DNA from: Mesonia sp. K7
Lineage (GTDB): Bacteria > Bacteroidota > Bacteroidia > Flavobacteriales > Flavobacteriaceae
NCBI RefSeq assembly: GCF_003233725.1
Contig: NZ_QKQV01000009.1
Location: 1 to 64,000 of the forward strand
Direction of reading: 5' to 3'
DNA length: 64,000 nucleotides
Positions 49,035-58,228 of the stretch are shown here, in pieces. Within the stretch, counting starts at the first letter, position 1. The number at the start of each line of letters is the position of its first letter. Position numbers and translations under genes: made by a program. The notes below the pieces were generated by a model that saw only the letters and a program-made list of their open reading frames with translations, did not search any database and was not told where the DNA came from.

Positions 49035-51806
49035 ATGAAAAGACTAATTTTTAACCTTTTAATTTTAATCTCAGCAGTTGGTTATGCCCAAGAGTATGGA
49101 ACAATTGCTGGAAAACTTGGCGACAAAGAAATGAATAACGAACCGTTGCCTTTTGCTAATGTGCAAATAAAAAACACCACCAAAGGTACTACTTCCGATT
49201 TCGATGGTCTATACCAAATCGAAAACGTAGAAGTAGGAACTTATACTTTGGTGTTTAGCTTTATTGGTTACGAAACGGTAGAAGTACCCAACGTAGTGGT
49301 AACCGCCAATAAAGTAACCGAAGTAAATACCAGTTTAGGGGCAAGTGCAGCAGCTTTAGACGAGATTGTGATTAAGACTGTGGCTCGCCGTGATTCGGAG
49401 GTTGCCCTTTTATTAGACCAAAAAGAAGCGGTAGATATCAAAGAAAGTATTGGTTCTGTAGAACTTGCCAAGATGGGTGTGAGTGATGCGGCAACGGCCA
49501 CCACCAAAATCTCCGGGGTAACAAGTAGCGAAGCTTCGGGCGATGTGTATGTAAGAGGTTTAGGTGACCGTTATTTATATACAACCATGAATGGATTACC
49601 TATTCCTTCGGACGATATAGAAAGAAAAAATATCAGTCTTGATCTTTTTCCTACGAGAGTTGTTTCAAGTGTTGGTATTAGTAAGACTTATTCTTCCATG
49701 CATTCCGCAGATCAAGTTTCCGGAAGCGTTGATATTGTATCTAGAGGCTTAAATGGATCTGAAGAACTTGGGTTTGGAACAAGAGTTGGTTTTAATACCA
49801 ATGCTATGGAGCAAAATGGAGAGTTCATGCGTTCTGCAGGTATGGAAGATATCAACTTTGGTTTTTATTCTAGTGAGTTATCTACAGAAGATGCGCTTAC
49901 ACAACAAAGATGGGATCCTGAAACACAAGGGGTACCTTTAGACTTTCAGTATAATTTTAATATTGGAAAAAAGTTTGGAGAAAAATTTAAAGCCTTTTTA
50001 ACCGCTACTCATAAGAATGAATATGATTACAGAACAGGTGTTTTCCAACAGTTTGAAGAAAACCAAATTAAAGCTAGGTTTAGTGATGCTACGAGATATA
50101 GAAAGCAAATTTCGACTTCTGCTTTAGTAAATTTAGATTATAATTTTAATGAAAATAACAGCTTAAGAGCTGTGAGTTATTTGATAAATCGTGTTTCTGA
50201 CGAAGTAAATGAATTTGGAAGAAACGGTGAAGGACTTGTGATGGAAGAAGATGACCATGATCGATCTTTAAGTCAATTTATTAGAGATCAAAATATAAGA
50301 CAAACCCGTCTTTGGGTTAATCAACTTATAGGAAAACATCAAATAGGTGAAAGAAACAATATAGACTGGGCAGTCGGGTACAACATGGTAAATGCAGACG
50401 AACCTAATCGTATTAGAAATGAAATTAATTTTAAAGAAGACCTTGTTGAATTTGGTAGAACAGGTGGTTACCAACAAAGAAAGTCATATCAAAACATTGA
50501 AGACAAAGAACTTAATGCAATTCTCAAAAATGAATTCTTAGTTTTTGAAAAAGATACTGTTTCGTCTCTAAAAATAGCTGTCGGGGGTAACTACAGAAAT
50601 AAAACACGAGATTTTGAATCCAAATTTTATGGTGTTAATGGCGATCTTAACCCTTCTTCTATAGACAATATTAGTGGGACAATTACACAAGAAAATATAA
50701 ATAACGGTTCACTAACTACCACTACAAGAAAAGCAGACGTCTATGAGGGAATATTAAATTCGGGCGCTGGCTTTGCTGCTGTAAACTACGCCTTCAATAA
50801 ATTTAACTTCAATGCAGGAGCAAGATATCAAAGAGATGAGATTGATGTCGATTGGGATGTGAATAACTTTTTAGAAACAGCCAACAGACCTTCCTCTGTG
50901 ATCAAAGAATACAGCAACATTTATCCTTCTTTAAATATAAAATTTGCATTAAAAGATAATCAAAACCTACGTTTGGCAGCCAGCAAAACCATAACGCTAC
51001 CTGAATTTAAAGAAATAGCACCTTTTGAATATGTAGAACCAGGAGGTCAAGTTGTTAAAGGAAATGAAGAATTGGAAGCTAGCAACGCTTATAATATAGA
51101 TTTAAAGTGGGAACTCTTCCCAACCAATGCAGAATTGATTTCAGCGACTGGTTTTTACAAAATAATTAAAGATCCTATTAGTAAGATTTTAGAACCTGGT
51201 TCTGCAGGAAACTTAACCTATGAAAATGCGGGTGACGAAGCAACAGTTTATGGAATCGAATTAGATGCCAATATCGGAATTGTTAAAAATGAAAAAGATG
51301 AAGGTATAACTCTAGATGGCGGCTTAAACTTTACCAGAATGTGGCATAATCAAGACTTAAAAGATGTCTATAATGAAGATGGGGTATTAACTAAAACCTA
51401 TAAATATAATTTTAAGGATGAAACTGGTTTGCAAGGTGCTTCTGAATACATTGTCAATGCGACTTTAAATTTTTCTACAAATAACGAAAATGAATTTAAC
51501 GCTAACCTTTCCGCCAATTATGCTTCGGATAATCTTTTTGCAGTCGGTAGTCCCACACAAGTTACTATAAAAGATGAATTTTATGCCGATGAAATTATTG
51601 AAAAAGGTTTTGTGACTTTGAATGCCGTACTCTCTAAGCAAATAAACGAAAACCTAAGTATAAACTTTAGAGCAAACAACATACTGAATCCAGAAATTGA
51701 AAGAACACAAAACGTTAGACCTCAACAAGGTATCGAGCGTACAGAAACAGTAAGTTCATATACTAGAGGAATTGACCTCTCTTTAGGGCTTTCATATAAA
51801 TTTTAA
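49035..51806 (+). CDS. TonB-dependent outer-membrane receptor
   Basis: The 923-residue receptor has a signal peptide (LIFNLLILISAVGYAQ), a CarboxypepD_reg-like domain (TIAGKLGDKE, SDFDGLYQIENVEVGTYTL), a plug (GVTSSEASGDVYVRGLGDRY) and a beta-barrel ending in LSLGLSYKF. There is no SusD-type gene next to it, so it is not a standard glycan-utilisation pair. It is followed by a surface lipoprotein with a beta-helix and a T9SS protein. Divergence from a PhoB-like regulator suggests uptake of a phosphorus-containing or other limiting nutrient; this is inference. Confidence 0.9.
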   Translation: MKRLIFNLLILISAVGYAQEYGTIAGKLGDKEMNNEPLPFANVQIKNTTKGTTSDFDGLYQIENVEVGTYTLVFSFIGYETVEVPNVVVTANKVTEVNTSLGASAAALDEIVIKTVARRDSEVALLLDQKEAVDIKESIGSVELAKMGVSDAATATTKISGVTSSEASGDVYVRGLGDRYLYTTMNGLPIPSDDIERKNISLDLFPTRVVSSVGISKTYSSMHSADQVSGSVDIVSRGLNGSEELGFGTRVGFNTNAMEQNGEFMRSAGMEDINFGFYSSELSTEDALTQQRWDPETQGVPLDFQYNFNIGKKFGEKFKAFLTATHKNEYDYRTGVFQQFEENQIKARFSDATRYRKQISTSALVNLDYNFNENNSLRAVSYLINRVSDEVNEFGRNGEGLVMEEDDHDRSLSQFIRDQNIRQTRLWVNQLIGKHQIGERNNIDWAVGYNMVNADEPNRIRNEINFKEDLVEFGRTGGYQQRKSYQNIEDKELNAILKNEFLVFEKDTVSSLKIAVGGNYRNKTRDFESKFYGVNGDLNPSSIDNISGTITQENINNGSLTTTTRKADVYEGILNSGAGFAAVNYAFNKFNFNAGARYQRDEIDVDWDVNNFLETANRPSSVIKEYSNIYPSLNIKFALKDNQNLRLAASKTITLPEFKEIAPFEYVEPGGQVVKGNEELEASNAYNIDLKWELFPTNAELISATGFYKIIKDPISKILEPGSAGNLTYENAGDEATVYGIELDANIGIVKNEKDEGITLDGGLNFTRMWHNQDLKDVYNEDGVLTKTYKYNFKDETGLQGASEYIVNATLNFSTNNENEFNANLSANYASDNLFAVGSPTQVTIKDEFYADEIIEKGFVTLNAVLSKQINENLSINFRANNILNPEIERTQNVRPQQGIERTETVSSYTRGIDLSLGLSYKF

Positions 51807-51853
51807 TAACCAATAATTTAATTTTTTGAACTTAATTTTAAAATTCTAACACA

Positions 51854-53761
51854 ATGAAAAAAGCAATCAAAAACCTGTCGATTTTATTTTCGGCTACAAT
51901 TTTAAGTATGACAGCTATTAGCTGTAGTAACGACGATGACAGCACTGGTGATGATGATCCAGGGGTTGAAACAGAACTAACCGGTTCTATTACAGAAAAT
52001 TTAACTTTAGACGCCTCAACTGCATATACTTTAAATGGAGCTCTTAGCGTTGAGAGTGGAGCCGTTTTAACTATTCCTGCAGGAACTAGAATTAACACAG
52101 GTACAGGTACTGGTGTTCTAATCGCAGTTCAAAAAGGAGCTGATATAGTGATTCAAGGTACATCTTCTAACCCAGTCGTGATGGGACCACAAGGAGATGG
52201 TGTCTGGGGTGGTTTAGTTATTTTAGGTGATGCCACTACAACTGCAGGTATAGATGCAGAGGCTGAAGTAAATAGTTTTCTTTACGGAGGAACAAACGAT
52301 TCTGATAGCTCGGGTTCTATTGAGTACTTAATTATTAAAGATTCAGGAGCTCAAATCAATCCAGAGTCTCAGTATAATGGTTTATCATTGTATGCTGTAG
52401 GTTCTGGAACGACCATTAACAATGTTGCTTTTTTAGGTGGACAAGATGATGGAGTAGAGTTCTTTGGTGGAACCGTGAGTGCATCTAATATTTATGTTGA
52501 AAACTTAGAAGATGATGCAGTTGACTGGACAGAAGGTTGGAATGGGACGCTAACCAATACTTATGTTTTACATGATATTGAAGGTTTCTCAACAGCTATC
52601 GAAGCAGACGGAACTAACGCTAACCCAACTATTAACAATTTTACAGCTGTTTCTACAACTGGAGGTATTGCTTTACAGTTTAAGAAACAATCTGGAGCGA
52701 CTATTACAGGACTTTCACTTAATGGTTATGAAACTTCTTTAGACTTTGTTGACGGTGGAGCAACTAGTAATGTAACTATAGACGGATTAGAGTCTGATCC
52801 AAATATGACCTATACTGGGCCTGCAACCGTAAATATTTCAGATTTCCAATGGGTTCAAGATGCTGCTAACCAAGAGATTTTAAGTGGTCAAATTACAAAC
52901 ACTCTAACTTTAGACCCTGCAATCTCTTATAGACTTTCTGGAATTTTAAGTGTTGAAGAAGGAGCAAAATTAGTTATTCCTGCTGGAACAAATATTGTAA
53001 CCGCTACTGGGACAGATGTTTACATTGCCGTACAAAAGGGTGGTGACATCGAAATACAAGGAGAAGCTGGAAATCCTGTAGTAATGGGTCCTGATACAGC
53101 AGGAACTTGGGGTGGAATAGTTATATTAGGTGATGCTACTACCACTGCGGGTATAAATGCAGAAGCTGAAGTAGGTTCTTTAATCTACGGAGGAACAAAT
53201 GACTCTGACAGCTCAGGTTCTATTGAATATTTAATTATTAAGCAATCTGGAGCTCAAATTAATCCTGAGTCACAATACAACGGCTTATCCCTATATGCAG
53301 TAGGTTCAGGCACGACTATTGAAAACATCGCTTTTATTGGTGGTGCTGACGACGGTGTTGAATTTTTTGGAGGAACGGTAAGCGCAACGAATATTTATGT
53401 TGAAGATTTAGAGGATGATGCTGTCGACTGGACAGAAGGTTGGAACGGAACAATTTCTAACATTTTTGTAAAACACACTAACTCTAATTTCTCAACAGCT
53501 ATAGAAGCTGATGGAACGAATGCAAACCCGAGCATCAACAATTTTACTGCGGTATCGACAGCTGGTGGAATTGGGCTACAGTTTAAAAAACAATCTGGAG
53601 CTACTATTACGGGCTTAACTTTAATTGGTTATGCTACTAATGTTGATATGGTCGATGGTGGAGACTTGAGCAATGTACAAATAGATGGTGCAGATGCGAG
53701 TACAACCACTACTTATAGTTCATCAACAACTGTTGAAACAGATTTTAGCTGGGTAGAGTAA
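51854..53761 (+). CDS. Beta-helix-like lipoprotein with large internal duplication
   Basis: The 635 residues carry a lipoprotein signal (SMTAISC, Cys24) followed at once by SNDDDSTGDDD, an acidic start compatible with surface export of Bacteroidota lipoproteins. Two repeats of about 290 residues follow (about 45-340 and 350-635). They share long identical stretches such as YGGTNDSDSSGSIEYLIIK, DDGVEFFGGTVSA and DDAVDWTEGWNGT. Repeated Gly/Asn/Thr turns suggest a right-handed beta-helix. It lies 47 bases after the TonB receptor and is likely its partner. The ligand is unknown. Confidence 0.8.
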   Translation: MKKAIKNLSILFSATILSMTAISCSNDDDSTGDDDPGVETELTGSITENLTLDASTAYTLNGALSVESGAVLTIPAGTRINTGTGTGVLIAVQKGADIVIQGTSSNPVVMGPQGDGVWGGLVILGDATTTAGIDAEAEVNSFLYGGTNDSDSSGSIEYLIIKDSGAQINPESQYNGLSLYAVGSGTTINNVAFLGGQDDGVEFFGGTVSASNIYVENLEDDAVDWTEGWNGTLTNTYVLHDIEGFSTAIEADGTNANPTINNFTAVSTTGGIALQFKKQSGATITGLSLNGYETSLDFVDGGATSNVTIDGLESDPNMTYTGPATVNISDFQWVQDAANQEILSGQITNTLTLDPAISYRLSGILSVEEGAKLVIPAGTNIVTATGTDVYIAVQKGGDIEIQGEAGNPVVMGPDTAGTWGGIVILGDATTTAGINAEAEVGSLIYGGTNDSDSSGSIEYLIIKQSGAQINPESQYNGLSLYAVGSGTTIENIAFIGGADDGVEFFGGTVSATNIYVEDLEDDAVDWTEGWNGTISNIFVKHTNSNFSTAIEADGTNANPSINNFTAVSTAGGIGLQFKKQSGATITGLTLIGYATNVDMVDGGDLSNVQIDGADASTTTTYSSSTTVETDFSWVE

Positions 53762-53783
53762 TTTGCTCACTCGATTATAAATT

Positions 53784-53812
53784 AAAAGGCTGTATTTTTA
53801 CAGCCTTTTTTT
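53784..53812 (+). terminator. Terminator of the TonB receptor-lipoprotein operon
   Basis: AAAAGGCTGTA and TACAGCCTTTT form a stem with a TTTT loop, followed by a T tract. Confidence 0.8.
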
Positions 53813-53858
53813 ATTGTTACGATTAAGTTAATGATTCGCAAGATTTTAGATTAATGCT

Positions 53859-53866
53859 TATCTTTG
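53859..53866 (+). promoter_or_regulatory. -7 element of the T9SS gene downstream
   Basis: TATCTTTG lies 21 bases before the ATG, so this gene has its own promoter after the upstream terminator. Confidence 0.6.
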
Positions 53867-53887
53867 TTTGAATTAAAAACATAAAAC

Positions 53888-55630
53888 ATGAAAAAAATTA
53901 CATTTTTATTTAGCTTGATTTTTGTTTCAGCAATATCATTTGCTCAGACACCTATTATCACCATGATTGCAGATGGAGATTGCTCTGGAGGTAATCCCAA
54001 AGTGATTGAAGTTTATGCAGACGGCACAGTAGACTTCTCATTATACTCAATGGAGAAACAATCAAATGGTGGTTCTTGGGGTAGCCCATCCAATTTAGCT
54101 GCTTTTGGAACAGTAACAGATGACTTTATTTATATCTACAGTGATACAACAACACCTACAGAAGTTTTTCCAACAGAGTTTCCTTCTGCCACAAATGCTT
54201 CTGAAGATAATGTTGCTAATAACAATGGAGATGATGGGATAAGAATAATTGAAGATGCAACAAGTAATGTTATAGATCAATATGGTGTAAATGCTGAAGA
54301 TGGATCAGGAATGCCTTGGGAATATCAAGATGGTTATGCTAAAAGAAATAATGGCACAACAGCAACAGGGAGTTTTAACCAAAGCGATTGGACATTTAAC
54401 AATGGTGCATTAAATGGCGAAGGCTCTTGTCAAGGAGGAAGTACTTTTGAATCAATCATTGGTATTGGGACGTTTGTACCTGGAACAACTTCTTGCCCAT
54501 TAGTTATTACTATTACAGATGTCTCTTGTGATACAGAAACTACTGGAACAGATAATTATACAATTACTGCTTCTTTTACGGGCGGTGGAACAGATACTTA
54601 TATCCCAACGGTAGTTGGAGGAACTGTAGATATGGCAAATTCTAACGATCCTTCAACAAGTGCTACCGGTGTAATTATTGTAAATGCTGTTGAAGGAACC
54701 GATGTCAGTTATACCATTACAAGTGTAAGTGGCAACTGTAATATTACAGGAAATGTTACTTCACCGCTATGTTCTCCTGTGATGCAAGTGGGTGATATCG
54801 CTACTTTAAGAGCTCAAGTTTCAGGTACTAACCAAGAATTTGAACTTACTGGAGAAGCTATTTTAACTTATCAACAAGCCTATCGAAATCAAAAATACAT
54901 ACAAGATGCTACAGCAGCTATTCTAATAGATGATGAGGCAGGAACTATCACTACGACGTATAACCAATTTGATGGCATCACAAATATTACTGGTACTTTA
55001 TCTGAGTTTAATGGAGTATTACAATTTGTACCTACACAAGATACTGCTCCTGCAAGTTCAACAGGAAACAGTATTGCTATTCAATTTGTCACTATTTCAG
55101 ACTTTAGCAGTAATTATGACGACTATGAGTCTGAATTGATAGCATTTCAAAATGTTGTCATTACCGAAGGAGATGGAACCACTACTTTTGCAACAGGTAC
55201 AAATTATACCGTTGCTGATACCAGTGCTCCTACAATAGTATTAAGAACAAATTTTTTTGATGCTGATTATATCGGAACTGTAATTCAAGATACTCCTTAT
55301 ACCAATATTGTAGGTATTGCTGCAGAATTTAATGGCAGTGCACAATTTACACCAAGATCTTTAGCAGATTTTAATGCTTCTATCGCCACCAACAATGTGG
55401 CTGCATTAGAATTTGTGATGTATCCTAACCCTGTACAAGGTATTTTAACCATCGAAATGAACGAGAGCCCAAATGCTCAAGTTACCATTTTTGATATCTT
55501 AGGAAAGCAAGTAATTTCTCAATCGTTAGAAAACAAAACGATAGATGTTTCTAGCTTAACTAACGGAATGTATATCGTAAAAGTTGAAAACAACCATACG
55601 ACAGCTACAAAAAAATTAATCGTGAGGTAA
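53888..55630 (+). CDS. T9SS type A cargo protein with lamin-tail-like and OB-type domains
   Basis: The 580 residues start with a signal peptide (FLFSLIFVSAISFAQ). An N-terminal region (ADGDCSGGNPKVIEVYADG, FIYIYSD, DGIRIIED) looks like a lamin-tail-type beta domain. A middle spacer follows, then a DUF5689/OB-like region (GDIATLRAQVSG, YIQDATAAILIDD). The C-terminal type A sorting domain (FVMYPNPVQGILTIEM, NGMYIVKVEN, KKLIVR) targets it for T9SS. In other bacteria such modules accompany extracellular nucleases or phosphatases, but no catalytic domain is recognised here. Confidence 0.82.
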   Translation: MKKITFLFSLIFVSAISFAQTPIITMIADGDCSGGNPKVIEVYADGTVDFSLYSMEKQSNGGSWGSPSNLAAFGTVTDDFIYIYSDTTTPTEVFPTEFPSATNASEDNVANNNGDDGIRIIEDATSNVIDQYGVNAEDGSGMPWEYQDGYAKRNNGTTATGSFNQSDWTFNNGALNGEGSCQGGSTFESIIGIGTFVPGTTSCPLVITITDVSCDTETTGTDNYTITASFTGGGTDTYIPTVVGGTVDMANSNDPSTSATGVIIVNAVEGTDVSYTITSVSGNCNITGNVTSPLCSPVMQVGDIATLRAQVSGTNQEFELTGEAILTYQQAYRNQKYIQDATAAILIDDEAGTITTTYNQFDGITNITGTLSEFNGVLQFVPTQDTAPASSTGNSIAIQFVTISDFSSNYDDYESELIAFQNVVITEGDGTTTFATGTNYTVADTSAPTIVLRTNFFDADYIGTVIQDTPYTNIVGIAAEFNGSAQFTPRSLADFNASIATNNVAALEFVMYPNPVQGILTIEMNESPNAQVTIFDILGKQVISQSLENKTIDVSSLTNGMYIVKVENNHTTATKKLIVR

Positions 55631-55650
55631 TCACCATAACTCCATTATAC

Positions 55651-55684
55651 AAAAAGGCGTTTCTTTACCGAGACGCCTTTTTTA
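55651..55684 (+). terminator. Terminator of the T9SS gene
   Basis: AAAAAGGCGTTTC pairs with GAGACGCCTTTTT (one G-U pair) around TTTACC, followed by T. Confidence 0.8.
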
Positions 55685-55690
55685 TTTTTT

Positions 55691-55698
55691 TACATTTG
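55691..55698 (+). promoter_or_regulatory. -7 element of the LuxE-like gene
   Basis: TACATTTG overlaps a GTG that would otherwise be an in-frame start, so the ATG at 55716 is preferred. Confidence 0.55.
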
Positions 55699-55715
55699 TG
55701 AGGATAAATTTTTCG

Positions 55716-56699
55716 ATGGGATTACAACAAAAAATATTTAACATCAACTCCGAAAAAGCCTTTGAAGAAACCGCTCTCGAAGTTTTTGAGTTTCAATATG
55801 AAAATAACTTGGTATATCAAGAATATTGTCATCACCTCAAACTAAATCCTACGAAAGTTTTATCACTTGATCAAATTCCTTTTCTGCCAATTGAGTTTTT
55901 TAAAACACACCAAGTCACCACACAACCCAATACAAAGCACCAGAAAACCTACACCAGCAGCGGAACGACTTCACAAAATACAAGCAAACACTTTGTGTAT
56001 GATTATTCGCTTTACGAAAAAAGCTTTTTAAAAACATTCCAACATTTTTATGGTGCTATTTCTGAGTTTGCAGTTCTTGCTTTACTACCATCATATCTAG
56101 AGAGAGAAGGTTCATCCTTGGTGCAAATGGCTAAAGTATTTATCGAAAAAAGCAAGTATCCCGAAAGTGGATTTTATCTCGACAACAGAAAAGAATTAAC
56201 ACAAAAACTTCATCAGTTAGAACAAAAAAAAATCCCTACTTTACTGATTGGGGTTTCTTTTGCCTTACTCGATTTAGTCGAAGAGTTTTCTTTTTCACTT
56301 AAAAGCACCATTGTTATGGAAACCGGTGGAATGAAAGGAAGGAGAAAAGAAATGATTCGTGAAGAGTTGCACGAAATTCTAAAAAAAGGTTTTGGTGTGC
56401 CAAAAATTCACAGCGAATACGGAATGACCGAATTACTTTCACAAGCCTATTCTAAAGGAGATGGTATTTTTGAAACGCCCAATTATATGAAAGTACTCAT
56501 TCGCGATCCAGAAGATCCTTTTTCACTTAAAGCGGAACAACAAAACGGAGGAATTAACGTCATCGATTTAGCCAATTTATATTCTTGCTCTTTTATCGCT
56601 ACACAAGACCTCGGAAAAAAGCTCAACAACACTCAATTTGAAGTTTTAGGACGTTTTGACAACAGCGACATTAGAGGTTGCAACCTCTTGGTTTTATAG
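55716..56699 (+). CDS. LuxE/PaaK-family acyl-protein synthetase-like protein
   Basis: From ATG 55716 (MGLQQKIFN) it has 327 residues. It matches the LuxE-type acyl-activating family: FLPIEFFKTHQV, the nucleotide loop YTSSGTTSQNTSKH, LLPSYLEREGSSLV, METGGMKGRRKEM and SEYGMTELLSQAY. LuxE homologues make acyl-adenylates and transfer the acyl group. No luxCD-like reductase or transferase is adjacent, so its role in this organism (often next to lipid or surface glycan genes) is unclear. Confidence 0.88.
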   Translation: MGLQQKIFNINSEKAFEETALEVFEFQYENNLVYQEYCHHLKLNPTKVLSLDQIPFLPIEFFKTHQVTTQPNTKHQKTYTSSGTTSQNTSKHFVYDYSLYEKSFLKTFQHFYGAISEFAVLALLPSYLEREGSSLVQMAKVFIEKSKYPESGFYLDNRKELTQKLHQLEQKKIPTLLIGVSFALLDLVEEFSFSLKSTIVMETGGMKGRRKEMIREELHEILKKGFGVPKIHSEYGMTELLSQAYSKGDGIFETPNYMKVLIRDPEDPFSLKAEQQNGGINVIDLANLYSCSFIATQDLGKKLNNTQFEVLGRFDNSDIRGCNLLVL

Positions 56700-56776
56700 G
56701 AATTTCGTTAAAATTTGTTAATAATTAAATTTAGCTGTAATTTTTTTATTTTTATTTCGTCTTATTAAATGCTAAG

Positions 56777-56847
56777 ATGAAAGTTTTTTCATAATAGATT
56801 GGTTAGTTAGTTTGAAGTCCCAAGTTTTCTTGGGACTTCTTTTTTTA
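56777..56847 (+). ncRNA. Possible short transcript with mini-hairpin and strong terminator
   Basis: A hairpin ATGAAA-GTTT-TTTCAT (56777-56792, also a five-codon ORF ending TAA) is followed by GATTGGTTAGTTAGTTT and an 11-bp perfect terminator stem. No consensus promoter is seen directly upstream, so it may simply be the 3' end of the LuxE-like transcript. Confidence 0.25.
56814..56847 (+). terminator. Strong terminator after the LuxE-like gene
   Basis: GAAGTCCCAAG and CTTGGGACTTC pair perfectly over 11 bases with a TTTT loop, followed by eight T. The tyrS stop codon on the other strand overlaps the T tract. Confidence 0.85.
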
Positions 56848-58152
56848 TCCCACCTTTATAATATAGGTGTTCTTCTTCCCTTTATTAATGACAATATATT
56901 TATCGTTGATGAAGTCTTCTGAAGTCAACAGGTAATCTTCACGTACTTTTTCTTTATTGACCGCAATCGAATTTTCTTTTAAGGCTCTTCTGGCTTCGCC
57001 ATTACTGCTTAAAAAATTGGTTTTTGCTGCTAAAGCGGCAATCATATCCAAGCCTTTTTCAAAATCTGCTTTAGAGATCTCAGCCTGAGGAACGCCTTCA
57101 AATACGTCTAAAAAAGTGGCTTCGTCAAGGGTTTTGATGTCTTCTTTAAAAGATTTACTGTATAGAATGCTCGATGCCTTTTCTGCATTTTCGAAAGCTT
57201 CCTGTGAATGTACAAAAACCGTCACTTCTTTGGCCAAGGCTTTTTGTAAAACACGCAAATGCGGAGCTTCTTGATGTTCTTGCACCAAAGCATTTACCGT
57301 GTCTTGATCTAAGAAGGTAAATATCTTAATATATTTTTCGGCATCTTCGTCAGAAGTATTCAACCAAAATTGGTAAAATTTATATACCGAAGTTTTATCG
57401 GCGTCCAACCAAATATTCCCACCTTCACTTTTTCCGAATTTAGAACCGTCAGCTTTGGTGATGAGTGGGCAAGTCATCGCATAAGCTTTGGCACCTTCTT
57501 CATCGGTCATTCTGCGCACCAACTCTGTTCCTGTAGTAATATTTCCCCATTGGTCGCTTCCGCCCATTTGCAACATACAGTTATAGGTTTTATACAAATG
57601 GTAAAAATCGTAACCTTGTATAAGTTGGTAAGTAAATTCGGTAAAAGACATTCCTGCTGTTCCTTCTTCACCAGACAATCTTTTCTTTACGGAGTCTTTT
57701 GCCATCATATAATTTACGGTGATTCGTTTTCCTACATCACGTGCAAAATCGATAAAAGAAAAATTCTTCATCCAGTCATAGTTGTTTACTAAAATAGGAG
57801 AAGTTGCAGAAGTGTCCTTAAAATCTAAAAAACGAGCCAAGGTATTTTTAATACCCGCAACATTTTTAGCTAAAGCTTCTTCATCAAGTAAATTACGTTC
57901 GTCACTTTTCCCGGAAGGATCACCAATCATACCCGTTGCTCCACCGACCAAAGCAATAGGTTGATGTCCTGCTTTTTGCAAGTGTACCAATAAAATAATA
58001 GGTACTAAACTACCAATATGCAATGAGTCTGAAGTGGGATCGAAACCAATATAAGCCGTTGTTGCCTCTTTTTGCAATTGCTCTTCGGTTCCTGGCATCA
58101 TATCGTGAATCATTCCGCGCCAGCGTAATTCTTCTACTAAATTTACTTTCAT
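56845..58152 (-). CDS. tyrS: Tyrosyl-tRNA synthetase
   Basis: The 435-residue class I synthetase charges tRNA-Tyr. The HIGH-type motif is [10 protein letters not shown], the KMSKS-type is KFGKSEGG, and [16 protein letters not shown] and [18 protein letters not shown] are characteristic. The C-terminal S4-like domain ([15 protein letters not shown]) is present. A TATCTTTG element lies 22 bases upstream on the minus strand. Confidence 0.97.
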   Translation of the reverse strand: MKVNLVEELRWRGMIHDMMPGTEEQLQKEATTAYIGFDPTSDSLHIGSLVPIILLVHLQKAGHQPIALVGGATGMIGDPSGKSDERNLLDEEALAKNVAGIKNTLARFLDFKDTSATSPILVNNYDWMKNFSFIDFARDVGKRITVNYMMAKDSVKKRLSGEEGTAGMSFTEFTYQLIQGYDFYHLYKTYNCMLQMGGSDQWGNITTGTELVRRMTDEEGAKAYAMTCPLITKADGSKFGKSEGGNIWLDADKTSVYKFYQFWLNTSDEDAEKYIKIFTFLDQDTVNALVQEHQEAPHLRVLQKALAKEVTVFVHSQEAFENAEKASSILYSKSFKEDIKTLDEATFLDVFEGVPQAEISKADFEKGLDMIAALAAKTNFLSSNGEARRALKENSIAVNKEKVREDYLLTSEDFINDKYIVINKGKKNTYIIKVG

Positions 58153-58174
58153 CTAAAATTTTCTTTTTAAAACG

Positions 58175-58182
58175 CAAAGATA
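58175..58182 (-). promoter_or_regulatory. -7 element of tyrS
   Basis: The minus strand reads TATCTTTG, 22 bases before the start codon. Confidence 0.6.
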
Positions 58183-58216
58183 TAGTAATCTCCATTTTTT
58201 TAGGTATAGTTTTATT

Positions 58217-58224
58217 TATATTTA
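58217..58224 (+). promoter_or_regulatory. Near-consensus -7 element 4 bases before the SDR GTG start
   Basis: TATATTTA (one mismatch to TAnnTTTG), then CCCT, then GTG. Same spacing as for rlmN and the glycosyltransferase. Confidence 0.4.
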
Positions 58225-58228
58225 CCCT

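Noticed and set aside
57370-57792. 140-codon plus-strand frame opposite tyrS
   Set aside because: Antisense shadow of a firm housekeeping gene with no family resemblance.
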